Notes: generated by a model not told the origin, from the letters alone. A DNA stretch of 64,000 bases from Ailurus styani (GCA_002007465.1 LNAC01000347.1:1627440-1691439), one strand, 5' to 3'; shown: positions 22,097-32,835, numbered from the stretch's first letter. A program made the numbers and translations.

Positions 22097-22334
22097 GGCA
22101 CCTGACTGGCGCAATTGGTTAGGCACCCAACTCTTGGTTTTGGCTCAGGTGCCGATCTCAGGACCCCTGCTGATCTCAGATGGAGCCCCATGTCCCGCTC
22201 TGTGCTCAGTGTGGTGTCTGCTAAGACTCTCTCTCCGTCTTCTTCTGCTCACTCTGCCCCCCGCTGCGGTGCACTCACCTGCACACTCTCCCTCACTCTC
22301 TAAAATAAATAAATAAATCTTAAAAAATAAAAGT
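22097..22334 (+). mobile_element. CAN SINE with 16 bp TSD (two mismatches)
   Basis: 'ggcacctgactggcgcaatt' head, 'ttggttttggctcaggtgcc', a long CT-rich body and 'aaaataaataaataaatctt' tail. TSD 'gttactagaaaaacag' (22081-22096) against 'gttatgagaaaaacag' (22335-22350). Confidence 0.96.
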
Positions 22335-22350
22335 GTTATGAGAAAAACAG

Positions 22351-22794
22351 TCAAGATTTTGGATTTTTTGACGTCAAAAGATTCAACAGAAGACCAAATT
22401 CTTGAAAACATGTTGCAGTGAGCTGCATTTATCATTGATTAGATTCATCTCCCAGAAGTCACTGGATGATTGGGTGACATATTTCCCACCACTGTTTGAA
22501 ATGAAAAGTTACCACACCCTGTGGGCTTTTTAAAGAAATTGCAATTAATTCCCCCCGCCCAATAAAAAAGGTTTCAAGGAAATGAAGACTCTTGGAAACC
22601 ATAAAATTTGCACTATGATAGTTTGTCTTAAGATGAACTCTTTCGATCCTATTGGGGTACTGGAGTCATGATTAACCACACAATAACATAAAATTGGGAA
22701 AAGAATTTGCTACAATTGTGTATTTTATAACCACGCCACCCCCCTCTAGTTATGTTACAGGCACTTTGTTAGCAAAGTAACATTTTTAAATTGA
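22351..22794. other. No gene or repeat recognised
   Basis: AT-rich unique sequence. Confidence 0.5.
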
Positions 22795-23545
22795 TGTCTC
22801 AGTTCTACCATTTACTATGTAATCTTGACCAATCATTTAATACTTGTGAACCTCGGTTTCTTTACCTATAAACATAATATTACTTCTCTCATAGTGTTAT
22901 TATGAAGACTAACCAAAATACTCCATGGGTATTATCTATGTCTGCAGAACAAATTACCCCTTCCTCCCAAACTTAGTGGCTTCAAAACAACATGGACTAT
23001 ATCACAGTGTCTGTAGGTCAGGAATCCAGCCGTGGTGGAGCTGTGTTCCCTTACTCAGAATCTCGGACAAGGCAGCAATCCAGGTGGTGACTCACGCAGG
23101 GGTCATCTTAATGCTCAAATAGAAAAGGATTTACTTCTAAACTCACTCACGTGGCTATTGGCAGATTGTTAGACTGATGACCACCTCAGGTATTCACTGG
23201 GTGTTGGTCAGAAGCCACCTCCAGTTGCTTGCTCTGTGTGTCTCTTCACAGGACCAGTCACAATATGGCAGCTCCCTCCCATCATCAGAGTGAGCAAGTG
23301 AGAGGCAAGAGTGCAAGCAAGACAGGAATCATAATCTTCTGTAACCTAATCTCAAAAATGCTTTCCCATCACTTTTGCTGTAGTATATTCATTAGAAGTA
23401 GATCACTAGATGCTGCCCATTCTCAAGTGGGAAGGATTTAAATATCATCATTAATACCAGGGAGTGAAGATCTTTGAAAGCTGTTTTAGAAGCTGTCATA
23501 TCACTTAAAGTTGTTAGCATGGAGGGAGTGCTCAACATCTTTTCC
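22795..23545 (+). mobile_element. MIR SINE split by an MLT1-type LTR
   Basis: Left part 22795-22925 has 'ttctaccatttactatgtaa', 'tcggtttctttacctataaa' and 'tagtgttattatgaagacta'. The right part from about 23505 ('ttaaagttgttagcatggag', 'ggagtgctcaacatctttt') looks like the MIR tail. The pieces join once the LTR is removed. The right part is less secure than the left. Confidence 0.6.
22926..23504 (-). mobile_element. MLT1-type (ERVL-MaLR) LTR, minus strand
   Basis: Plus-strand landmarks: 'tctgcagaacaaattacccc', 'aaacttagtggcttcaaaac', 'ctgtaggtcaggaatccagc', 'gcaagacaggaatcataatc' and 'ctttcccatcacttttgctg', ending near 'gctgttttagaagctgtcat'. This is the reverse of an MLT1-like LTR that reads 'gtaatttgttacgcagc' at its end. 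Solo and strongly diverged. Subfamily not assigned. Confidence 0.75.
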
Positions 23546-23999
23546 TCTGACTTAGTCTACATTTCTAAGAATTTTGCTCTAATGGCAAGTCTAGAAGCAA
23601 AGAGGTCTGAGGTCAGCTTTAAAATTGGGTTTAAGCTTCTTGTAAAGGGACGCAGTCTCTCTGCGACTGAATTTCTGGATTTGTGCTTCAGTTTCTCCCA
23701 TACATTCATGGAAAGTATAAAATGATTATGTGAGCTAAAATGAGTGGGATGAGTCACTCAGAATTTACTGATGAAGACCAATATGAATACGGGTGCTATT
23801 CTGCTTCCTAAACCTCCCAACTCAGCCATAAGATACATGGGCAGAATACAGAAAATGGAGAGCTCCAGTTTGCTTCCCAAACCTATCCTAATGCCTGATG
23901 CAGGCAAAACAGGAAACATCCCAGCATGTTCAGTGTAAGAGTAACATCTACATCTCTGAATGGCTTGCATAGATTTTAGATTTTCGTGACATTGCTCCT
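23546..23999. other. No gene recognised
   Basis: Unique sequence; possible faint MIR similarity at 23640-23720. Short ORFs on both strands only. Confidence 0.45.
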
Positions 24000-24167
24000 A
24001 GGGGCAACTCTTGATTTCATCTCAGGTCATGATCTCAGGGTCCTGAGATCGAGCCCATGTAGGGCTTTGCACTCAATGCAGAGTCTGCTTAAGTTTCTCT
24101 CTCTCCCTCTTCCCCCCTCCTCTTCTATCTCTCTTTCACTATCAAAATAAATATATCTTTTTTAAAA
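24000..24167 (+). mobile_element. CAN SINE with head deletion
   Basis: Starts 'ggggcaactcttgatttc', joining the first bases of the head to the 'aactcttgatttc' segment so that the 'ctgggtggctcagt' part (about 28 bp) is missing. Then 'tcaggtcatgatctcagggt' and the usual body, with a decayed tail. TSD not found. It has lost the A-box part of the Pol III promoter. Confidence 0.9.
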
Positions 24168-24249
24168 ATGTTGATTTGGTCCTCTGCAGTTTTTTCTGGT
24201 TAACTTCAGCATGATTCTCAATATTACATAAAGATCCATACTTTATCAT

Positions 24250-24400
24250 CAAATAGACGTGTTTAAATTCTGGGTCGGCCATTTTTTGGCAATATGAGCC
24301 TAAGCAAATTATTTTAACTCTGTCTCTTGGTTTCCTTGTTTGTCAAAGGGGAATGGGATACAACTAGAAAACAAAACAAAACAAAAATCACTTTCTATGC
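24250..24400 (+). mobile_element. MIR SINE fragment
   Basis: 'tttaaattctgggtcggcca', 'ggcaatatgagcctaagcaa' and 'tccttgtttgtcaaagggg' match the MIR core. A CAAAA-type A-rich patch lies at its right end. Confidence 0.7.
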
Positions 24401-24439
24401 TTTTTTTCTACTTTAAATTCTCTGAAGCATCTCATTGTT

Positions 24440-24712
24440 TTGTTACTGGCTCCTTTATCGACACCTCTTTTACATTTTGCCATTCTGTACTATCCTGGTT
24501 CTTCTCTCACCTATATACCAAGCCCTTGTAAAGCTTTTTGCATAACTTTTTGTAATTTGTCTTATAATCACAGTCAGTATGTTTTACTTGGTCTCCATTG
24601 ATCACAAATGCCCCCCCAAAAAACACAACAATATTGACCCAATTTCGCCGTAGTACATTTGGCACAGTGCCTTACATATGGTTAGTGCTTAATAAATGAT
24701 TTTGAGCAGGGT
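24440..24712 (+). mobile_element. L2 3' end
   Basis: 'catttggcacagtgccttac', 'atatggttagtgcttaataa' and 'atgattttgagca' form the L2 tail; the upstream T/C-rich part is consistent. Confidence 0.65.
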
Positions 24713-27527
24713 TCGATTTAATATATAAGAGGTTTGCCTGTATGTTTTTTTAAATTTTGGCATTCATTGTGTCTGTAAAACAGAAGAACAATTCTCTTGC
24801 CCCGTTTACCAAATGCCATTCTCCAGGCTGAAAACTCTGAGGACCATGCTTATAGTGACGTTCATCCCTATTTTGTAGCCGTTGCTCTACTTGTGAAGAA
24901 TGTACCAAAAACCAGACAGAAACACCAGGAAATGAGCTTACTCTCCAGGTATGATTTGTTCCAACTGCCACTCTGATAGTCTCAGATCACAAGATCCTAA
25001 AACACAAGAAGTTGTGAAAAAAAAATAATCACGGCATTTTTCCCTCCCCACCATGAGATTAAAGTAGTAGTTCTCATTTAAAATTGGGAAATGACACATA
25101 AGTCAAACTAGGAAAAGTGACCAAAAATATTCCATTATCTAATACCAAGTTATTACCTGGTTTGTAGATAAACGGAGAACACTCCAGCAAGCGAACTAGA
25201 TATCTCATTTTGATATCTTACATTGTTGAAATTCCTTCCAGCCAGAGCTTAAAAAACTAATATTTGATCATTTTAATTTTCAAATGCTCTGACACCTCTC
25301 TGCACCTTTGGAGTCAGCTGTAAGCTTATGAATCTAGAAATGATCAATTCATATTTCTTTCCTTAGTAACTTCTTATCAGAGCTCGCCCGAAGCAATGGA
25401 TCTTCCTTAGTGCATGCCCAGGAAGTCTGAAGCATTTTCTCCTTTGTGACCCAGATTCTCTGATCTGTGTGTCTATATCTAGCTTCCAATTATGTAGAGC
25501 ATCTCCTTGTACATGCTGTGTAGTCCTTATTAGTAACTTAGAAAAACAAGTAGCTAAAATATGATAGGTTGTATTCTCCAAAGGACACTTGAAGGAAACA
25601 TGTGATTCGGGATTTTTTTTTTTTTTTGCCATTTAATACTTACATATCAAATATGAGTAGCCAATATTTCTCTCGCCATTCCATGTAGAATACACACCCA
25701 TTCCAAAGTCCCAGTTTTCACGTAAACTCGGGAGTTTTCTGGGGGTGCCTCGCCGGTGCCTGCAGTGAGATGTCACCCACTGCTCTGCACAGGTGCTACT
25801 GCCATCCTGTCTAGGCGCCACCTCATCTAGGCACCCGCTTGTCCACCACCCACTGTTGTCTTCCTCTGGACACCACAGGTTCCTACTGGGTATTGCTGCC
25901 AAGGCACAAGAGATCTAATGGTGACCAGGCTGCACAAGCCCCGGAGGGGAAGTGGGGGGAAGGTCTCACACCCCATTGATGGCATGCGCTGCCAGAAGGC
26001 TGCCGGGACACGGCCGCTTTGTTTAGAGGTTTAGTTCAACTGACTCTCCTCAGTCGCTGCCACTTCTCCTGCTTCCCCCCAGACCACTCTGGCTTCACAG
26101 GATTCAAACAGGACTCCATCGTCATTCTGGCCCAAAGGCAAGGCTGAAGGGCAACCGTGTCGTACTCAGATGACCCCAGCTTTGTTTCTCGGTCGAGTTC
26201 GTCTTGACAAACCCTGTTTTTATGGGGTAGTGTTCTTTCCCCCAGTGTTTTCTCAGTCCTTCATGCCAACAAACATCTGGCACTTTAGCTTGCCATTTCA
26301 CCAAGCCTATCTGGGCACGTCGGGACTCCCCCGTTCAGCTCATGCTGCAGCCCCTGCAGGGACTGATGGAAACCGAGGGGACCTGGCACACAGGAAAATC
26401 CTGAGCCCAGAGTGCATGCTCGGGCTGTCCTCGTGCCTCCTGCAAATACTTTAGTCACAAGGACTATCGAGCTCTTCAAAGAGCAACATTATCAAATGTG
26501 GGCTGGTCTTGTTCCTTTTTACAGAACCCTAGTAAAAGGAAGAATACTTGATTTTGGCATGAATCAGTGTGGATACAGAACATGTGATTAAATAGTTCGG
26601 TCATTAAGTTTAGGGGGCATTGGGGTGCCGTTTGTAGAAGAAACTCAAAGAGAGTACAAAATGGTACCCTGAGGCCCAATAGCAGCGTGTCACTGAGTTA
26701 GGGGCCTGTTTTTATGCTGTGACTCCCTGGAACATTTTATTCACCCCAGAGCTGTGTCTTCCAAACCATTTTGCGTGAGACTTTCAGTAATAAACAGATT
26801 TTTGAAGAATAACCCAGGATACCCTCCACACACGTGCATCTTCACACACGTGTGTTTGTGTGTCTATAGAACAAAAACATGTTTCACTAAATAACATCCA
26901 CCCTCCTTACATGTAACATATTTTTTCTGTACTGTGGTTTTTTTTTTCCTTCTTCTCCTTGTCCTCCACCTTCTTGTTTTTCTCTCTCTGTGTCTCTGCG
27001 ACTTTTCACTGCTGCTAATCAGATCCATCGATGGGCTGCTCCCGCTGTTTTGAAAGCACAGCCCAAGAGGAGTTCAGGATGCTTCAGAGCAGGTTAAACC
27101 CATCTGGGAATTCTGGGAAAGGAAGAGCGACCTCCAGAAGTTTTGAGTTAAGAAGCCAGGCAAGGAATCCACAGACGAGATAGCCTTTAGTCTGACTCTA
27201 GCTAAATTTTATAAGCTTGAACATCGAGTCAGTTGGGACTGTGGCTTTTTAGAAGCGTCTCCTCATTTGGCAAAACATGGTTCAGGGAAAGCACAAGGAT
27301 GAGACAATGACAACTGAGACTGGTGATAAATGCAACCTGACATCTCAACTTGTCTGGCATCCGTGCTAGTCCTCACCTTCGAAAGTATTGATGGTGTCAA
27401 CAGGGAACCTTCTCTCTGCCTGAAAAAATGAACAAAGAGCTCATTAGTCCACTATTTCTCTAGTGTTGTGAGTAGGTGGGGGAAGGGAATGAGAGAGGAG
27501 AGAAGGCCAATGAAGAAGATCTCTAAG
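24713..27527. other. 2.8 kb without recognised gene or repeat
   Basis: Includes a GC-richer segment (25730-26420) with ORFs of 60-94 codons on both strands, none recognised. A T-run lies at 25612-25627 and a pyrimidine-rich tract at 26939-26993. The paired E-box palindrome at 26831-26855 is listed separately. No splice-bounded exon could be argued. Confidence 0.45.
26831..26855. promoter_or_regulatory. Paired CACGTG E-boxes, one in a 12 bp palindrome
   Basis: CACGTG at 26831-26836 and 26847-26852, 16 bp centre to centre. The second is the core of the perfect palindrome 'acacacgtgtgt' (26844-26855). The surroundings are CA/TG-rich, so chance is a real alternative. Confidence 0.25.
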
Positions 27528-27658
27528 AGTGCCCCGTCGGCTCAGTGGGTTAAACGTGTAACTCTTGATCTTGTCTCAGCTTCCAATCTCAGGGTTGTGA
27601 GTTCAAGCCCCACATTGGGCTGTATGCCGAGTGTGGAGCCTACATTAAAAAAAAATTG
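27528..27658 (+). mobile_element. Short tRNA-type carnivore SINE
   Basis: 'gtgccccgtcggctcagtgg', 'gtaactcttgatcttgtctc' and 'ttgtgagttcaagccccaca', ending in an A-run; no CT-rich body. Same short class as the copies at 12743 and 57610. TSD not clear. Confidence 0.88.
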
Positions 27659-29329
27659 TAAGTAATTGTTCCGTCCATGAGTTTCTGGCACTGTGTAGTT
27701 AGTTCTTTTTCTTAGCTCTGACTTGAGAAGGGAGGCAATTCAGGGAGTCTCCTCATTTTGAAGCTTGTATAGTAGAATTCGTTCCATCCTCCACTCCTCC
27801 TCTTCTTCACAATAACCTTAACCAAGATTTACACATTCTAAGATCCATGCGTGTTGGGTGTAGGATTCTCACTGTCAACCTACTGATTCTCCTGCGGCAC
27901 CTTGGAATGAGCCCCGCTGTCTCCCAGAATCCAAGAGGCAGGAGAGAAGGAGGGGTCCTTCTGCTGGGAGATCAGAGGGCTCGGTGCCTGCCCTTTCTGA
28001 ACCACTGGTTAGAGAAAATGGGGGCGACCCCCTACAGTTGTCTAATATATTTATCGGAACTATTCTCTGCAGCTCTCTACAGAACCTTTATTCATTCTTT
28101 CCATTGCTCCCCTGGAGAATTGCCACTGTAAACTCACATTTCTCAGACCCGGAGGTGAAAAGGAGGTATCGTTACTTGTGTGCACGTGGTACACACATGT
28201 CCGTGGAGTGAGAGTGAAAAGCGTTGCTCAGGTCTGCTCAAAACTGAGCTTTTATTCTCGTGACAACTGTTACCATTATGATGGTTCTTGGAATAAGATG
28301 GGATGGCAGCGTGGAGGAAACGACCTCATAAAACTCATTTTAAGGGCTTTTTTTTTTTAAGATAAGGGCAAATGGATACGATTGCTTTGCTTTGGTTGCA
28401 GTGCTCAGATGAGTCAATGCCTCACACTCAGCAAGAGCAAGGCAGACAGTGTCTGCATATGCAGCCCCCTCCAGAAGAACAGGTGCACCTCCAATTCTGG
28501 AATTACGACATGTCACGTGGGCCGTGTGGTGCAAGGAGGGGTCAAAATGGAGATCCCCAGTTCATGGCTGTAATGGTATAAGTATATGGTATGCTGACTC
28601 CTCCTAGTGATGTCTCCCTGTGCCAGAGGGACTCCCAGCCCCAAGATATCTGGATCCCCAGGAATCCGCCCCTATCCGCAGGCTTCCTCTCTACTCCATG
28701 AGATGTAAAAGGGCTGCATTAAGCATTGTGCTCTGCTCAGCAGCTCACACGTCGTGCATGCTTGATTATAACTGTTGATGCAGCCCTTTCCCTGGCAGTC
28801 AAATGGACAGACACCTCATGGAGAACAGGACCCTGTCAGGCCACTGGGGGACCATTCCAGAAGTTGCTGCTTCAGTGTGCTAAATGGTAGCCTAGGGCCT
28901 GGCAGAGACTTCACGCTGCTTCCTAAACTGCCTGGTTGAACACCCAGGGAGCAGCTTAGGTGAGAAGCTGCTTCATTAAACAGAGAAAGCTCTGTTTGAA
29001 ATTATAAGGCAATATCTTCCTTATTTTAAACCGGCTGCTTATTTCTAAGTGTTTTACAAACAATGTCTCTGTCACCCACGCAACATCACTATGAGGGAAT
29101 ACAGGGAAGAGTTCCTATCTCATCCGAGAAATAGCAGATAGCTGGCAAATGACTTTGCCTGACAGCAGCCGCAGAAGAAAAGAAAGGTCTCTTCCACCCA
29201 CCCCTGGCTTAGCTCTGCAGACTGGCCCCCCACTCACTGTCTGGGCCCATCCTCAGCCTGGGCTGCTCCAGCACAGTGCCCGTTCAAGGGTCTCCTTCGC
29301 CTTACTCAAACCACCGGCCTTCTCTCCAC
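27659..29329. other. No gene recognised; hairpin at 28708-28789
   Basis: Unique sequence of near-average GC. ORFs at 27847-28211 and 28340-28581 overlap on both strands and match nothing. Confidence 0.45.
28708..28789. repeat. 12 bp perfect inverted repeat enclosing 58 bp
   Basis: 'aaagggctgcat' (28708-28719) and 'atgcagcccttt' (28778-28789) are exact reverse complements. The loop contains a second pair, 'aagcat' (28721-28726) and 'atgctt' (28758-28763). A 14-base one-sided bulge between the outer and inner stems argues against a classical microRNA precursor. Confidence 0.7.
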
Positions 29330-29600
29330 TCCGTCTGCATAAAGCTTGCCAATCCTTTAAGGCTCAGATCAAATCCCACTTCCTCATTCAAGAGTTTCAG
29401 GAGCCTTGCAGCTTGGAAATTCACCTTCCCTCCTCTGACAGTGTTACTTATGTTGCAATTCACTCACTTCCTCTTCATGTGGTCATGTTTCATCTTCCCA
29501 ACTAGAAGGGCAGCTTCCTCAAGGCAAGGACGATCTTTGAAAGGCTTCCTTCTCTTCATCATCACCAGGCCCCTAGCAGAGCTTTGCTCATGGCAATTTC
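29330..29600 (+). mobile_element. L2 LINE 3' region
   Basis: 'ctttaaggctcagatcaaat' and 'cccacttcctcattcaagag' (L2 'ggtctcagctcaaatgtcacctcctcagagag'), then 'aactagaagggcagcttcct' and 'caaggcaaggacgat' (L2 'actagaatgtaagctcc...agggcaggga'). The longest ORF in the window (29276-29755) lies on this copy and is an L2 by-product. Confidence 0.6.
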
Positions 29601-30569
29601 CCAACGCATACATGTCCGCTCCTCCCTGCTTACTGGTTCATGGCATGTCACCTACTCCAGAGAGAAGCTTATGTGCGGGGAGCTCAGATATTCCTAACAC
29701 TCAGATACTATTAGGTGGCTCTGCCTTCCTGAATTATACTTACTGCTTAAAATAAGGGGTTCCACTCTGAATATTATCCTCCTGGGGCATGAGCCAGGCC
29801 AGCCAAAAGGCAGAGGAATGTATGAAGGGGCAGATTAATGAGCAATCGGACGGGAGGCTGTGGATGCCCATTCAAGTGCTTGGAAAGTGTCCGTCTGTGG
29901 TGTGATGAAAGGGGCCAGAGGGTGAGAGTGGCTCCACATGTCCCCTCCCTCCTGCTGCTGGAGGCCTGAAGAACAATGAAGAGTCAGGGAGGCAGTGGCA
30001 CGTGGGAGGCAGCTGACTCCAGCTGATTGAAAACAGGCATTTGTCCTGTTCCATGCAAATGCGGGCGGGGGTCCGCGCGGTAGGGGCTGCGAAGCGGGAC
30101 AAGGAGGCCGTTGCTTTTATGTGCGCATGTGTGTGAGAGATGAAGCCCTCCTTCTCTGCTTTTTATTCAGTTGTCTCTACTCAATAAATGGCCAATAAGA
30201 ATAGCCTGTGATCTCTCCAGTATTTCTAGCTGGTAAAAACATAAGTGCTCTAGCGGAAAAAAACAAAAACAGGAAACAACCCTTGGGTTTGAAATCTAGA
30301 GATTGGTGGGCGTCCATTAGCTATTTCTTTCAACCCAAGGGAAGAAGGGTTGATCAGAAGTAGTTAAGAGCGCCCGTGCTGTTAAAGGCACAGCTGAATA
30401 CTCTAATTGGCTATCTGTCCTCAAAAATATTGCTTCTTTAAGTAGGCATTCGTAATGCTTAGAAATCTAGTGCAGACTATATGGAGATTTTTACTGAGGT
30501 GATATTTGCAGCCAGCCCTGATAATCTGATCAGTAATAGCAACTGTTAGGGGCCATTTTCTAAGCATCA
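29601..30569. other. No gene or repeat recognised
   Basis: Unique sequence; 29860-30110 is purine-rich with several short G-runs. Confidence 0.45.
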
Positions 30570-30570
30570 G

Positions 30571-30710
30571 CCCCTGCCCCCCGGGGGAGGGATATAGTAT
30601 AGTGCGTCCCGCGGAGGGATACAGTATAGTCAGCCCTGTGGAGGGATACAGTATAGTTCCAGCCCCGCGGAGGGATACAGTATAGTCCCAGCCCCGCGGA
30701 GGGATGCTGT
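30571..30710 (+). repeat. Minisatellite, 27-29 bp unit, about five copies
   Basis: Unit 'gcggagggatacagtatagt' plus a C-rich linker ('cagcccc'). The 'agggata' phase points are 30588, 30615, 30642, 30671 and 30700, giving spacings of 27, 27, 29 and 29. The first and last copies are the most diverged. The minus-strand ORF across it (30421-30714) translates to repeated T-I-L-Y-P-S-x-G, an artefact of the tandem array. Confidence 0.95.
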
Positions 30711-30747
30711 CCACAGTCAGACTCCTACAGGAAGATTCCGTAAATGG

Positions 30748-30792
30748 CTGCTTTTTTTGTTTTTGGTTTTTTTGTTTGTTTGTTTTTGTCTT
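30748..30792 (+). repeat. T/G-rich low-complexity tract
   Basis: Runs of T broken by single G ('tttttttgtttttggttttt', 'gtttgtttgtttttg'). It could be an old antisense A-rich tail, but no element is recognised beside it. Confidence 0.8.
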
Positions 30793-30969
30793 TTAGATTC
30801 CTTGTACAATGTCAGGGTGGCGTGCACCTGCACACACCTGTACCTGTCGTTGATGGTACAGGGAGGGACTTCCAACACCTTACCTGTCTTTCACAAAGAT
30901 ATTAGAAAGGACCTAAGCTTTCACTCCGGCACCATGAAAAGTCATCTGATGAAATGGAAGGTGGTCCAC

Positions 30970-31115
30970 CCTCCTCTTTTCTCGGTAAGAGATAACCGAG
31001 GCCCCGAGTAGTTCAGTGGCTTGTCCAGAGCCATTCGGTGGTGTTTGCCCCTTCCATCTGTGCCAAGCCCTCTGGTAGGTCAAGGACAGAGCGCAAATGC
31101 CCTGGCCTCCAGACT
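30970..31115 (-). mobile_element. MIR-like fragment, minus strand
   Basis: 'taagagataaccgaggcccc', 'gagtagttcagtggcttgtc' and 'cagagccattcggtgg' resemble antisense MIR ('cagatgaggaaactgaggc...gtaacttgcccaaggtcac'). Confidence 0.5.
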
Positions 31116-31689
31116 CCCACTCTGCTCCACTGTCAACGCTGACATAACCTGTCAGAGCTCGGCCGTTGAGAATCTGCCAAAAAAGAGTCTCTTCCTGCAC
31201 GGGCAGGTGTCTCTTCAACAAGGCTAGTGCTTCGACTCCAAATGGTCAATTATCTGCAGGCAGCATTTCTACGAGTCATCCATCCCTGTCGTTGGTCTGG
31301 AAGCTGCGAGGTGGCGCCTGGGCATAGGACTGCAGCGCCCCAGCCGCTGAGGAGGTCTGCTGCGGTGGTAGAATCGGATGATTTAAATCGCTTCCCAGGG
31401 CTGTGAGGCAGCCGGTGCTACTCCCCGAGTCCCCACAGCAGGGGTTCTTTTCAGCTCTTCCTTTTGTCTTGCTTTTAAAAAAATCTCCTAGAGGTGATGT
31501 GAAAATATTCCTATATTCTCCTTTAAAATCACTCAATAATTTTTGTTTTTAAATAAGGACAGCAATTTTTCTTACAGAGTTGCATCTTGGACCAAATACT
31601 GTGGCCTGGTCTCTGATGTTCCTTCAGGAAAGCCTCAAAATTCAAGGGCAGGAGAACTGTCCGGTTTGTTCCATTTCCTTTTGTGCTCC
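31116..31689. other. No gene recognised
   Basis: GC-richer around 31300-31440, then AT-rich. A partial CTCF-like match ('ctgcgaggtggcg', 31304-31316, 10 of 13) is too weak to list separately. Confidence 0.45.
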
Positions 31690-31964
31690 ATGCTTTCAAC
31701 TCAAGGTTGCTACTAGGAGGGAGCTGGGGGATGCAAAAATCAGTAAGACATGGACTCACATGCTTCAAGAAGTTTCTATTTTAGTATGGGAGAGAACAAA
31801 AGCAAAAACGTAAGTACAGTTCAAGGTAGAAGAGTATGAACAATAGGAAAGGCACTGAGGAGGATCCCGTCATTTCCTCGTGGAGCCCTCGGTTAAGGCT
31901 TTTAGGAAGAGGTAATATTTGAGCTGAGCCGTGAAGCACTGGGAAAGTGACAACATCCAGCCAG

Positions 31965-32113
31965 GGGCGCCTGGGTGGCACAGTGGGTTAAAGTCTCTGC
32001 CTTCGGCTCAGGTCATGATCTCAGGGTCCTGGGATCGAGCCCCGAGTTGGGCTCCCTGCTTGGCGGGGAGCCTGCTTCCTCTTCTCTCTCTGCTTGTCTC
32101 TCTGCCTACTTGT

Positions 32114-32163
<50 letters not shown>

Positions 32164-32202
32164 AAATAAATAAATAAAAAATCTTAAAAAAAAAAAAAAA
32201 AG
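31965..32202 (+). mobile_element. Young CAN SINE, mustelid-like variant
   Basis: 'gggcgcctgggtggcacagt', 'gggttaaagtctctgccttc', 'tctgcctacttgtgatct', then (TC)n at 32116-32160, AAATAAATAAA and a 16-base A-run. TSD 'aacatccagccag' perfect at 31952-31964 and 32203-32215. The intact ends and long homogeneous tail indicate a recent insertion. The minus-strand ORF 32008-32346 (R-E-R-E repeats) is the SINE read backwards. Confidence 0.98.
32116..32160 (+). repeat. (TC)n microsatellite, about 22 units, inside CAN SINE
   Basis: Uninterrupted TC dinucleotide grown from the SINE's CT-rich body. Confidence 0.97.
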
Positions 32203-32265
32203 AACATCCAGCCAGGCCAAGGCGATCATTTCAGGCAAAGGTGTTACAACAGCTTCTTGGTAGCT

Positions 32266-32634
32266 TTTGCCATTATATAACTCCTTTTCAGAAGACTGAA
32301 GCTTCATCATCTTCCTAATTCTTCTCAAAAAATATTCCTGCATCAAATCCTTGGTTTCAGATAATCAGCCTGAATCACGCTGCACAAAGCATGCACTCAG
32401 ATGGAATTCTAATTCATCACCACAAAACACAGGAGTGGGCTCCAGAAAGCACACGCTCTAGGTCTCTAGTAAAGTAGCCATACTAGAACATTGTCTGGCA
32501 CGTGGAAATACGCAAAACACGATGATATTCCTGACTTCTCAAGATGGTCAGGCCCTGTTTTCAAAGCCTGATATCCGAAACTAAGGTAACATTGTATATT
32601 TAAAAAGTTAAATTAAAATAAAATGAATAAAAGC
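32266..32634. other. No gene or repeat recognised
   Basis: Unique AT-leaning sequence. Confidence 0.5.
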
Positions 32635-32835
32635 TTAACATCCATTAACTCCCTAACTCCCATAATAACAGAGCAGGATAATTTCGAGGTAGGTTTCTCT
32701 TTTTACCCTCACTTACAAATGAAAACACTGAGACACAGGGTGTCAGTAACTTTACCAAAATCAGTCATTAAGTATTTCAGCCAGGATTTGAACCTGGGCA
32801 GTCTGGAGAGTTTTTGCATATAAACACTGTTTCAG
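32635..32835 (-). mobile_element. MIR SINE, minus strand
   Basis: 'acaaatgaaaacactgagac', 'caaaatcagtcattaagtat' and 'gccaggatttgaacctgggc' are antisense MIR. Confidence 0.82.

Larger units (their letters stand above)
31690..32265 (-). mobile_element. L2 3' end, minus strand, split by a young CAN SINE
   Basis: 'aatcagtaagacatggactc', 'tttctattttagtatgggag', 'ggaagaggtaatatttgagc' and 'tgagccgtgaagcactggga' follow antisense L2 order. After the SINE (31965-32202) it continues briefly with 'atcatttcaggcaaaggtgt'. Confidence 0.65.

Noticed and set aside
26939..26993. Pyrimidine-rich tract as a splice acceptor region
   Set aside because: No AG followed by an open, recognisable exon; more likely low complexity.
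29276..29755. Longest ORF (159 codons)
   Set aside because: Overlaps an L2 copy, has a competing ORF in another frame and no recognisable domain.
30571..30710. Tandem array considered as CRISPR
   Set aside because: Units are contiguous without unique spacers, and the host is a mammal.
30421..30714. Repetitive minus-strand ORF (T-I-L-Y-P-S-x-G)
   Set aside because: Entirely explained by the 27-29 bp minisatellite, whose mixed periods would also shift frame between some units.
31304..31316. Partial CTCF-like match 'ctgcgaggtggcg'
   Set aside because: Only 10 of 13 positions, with mismatches in the core; too weak to annotate.
32008..32346. Arg-Glu repeat ORF on the minus strand
   Set aside because: It is the CAN SINE (TC)n tract read in reverse.
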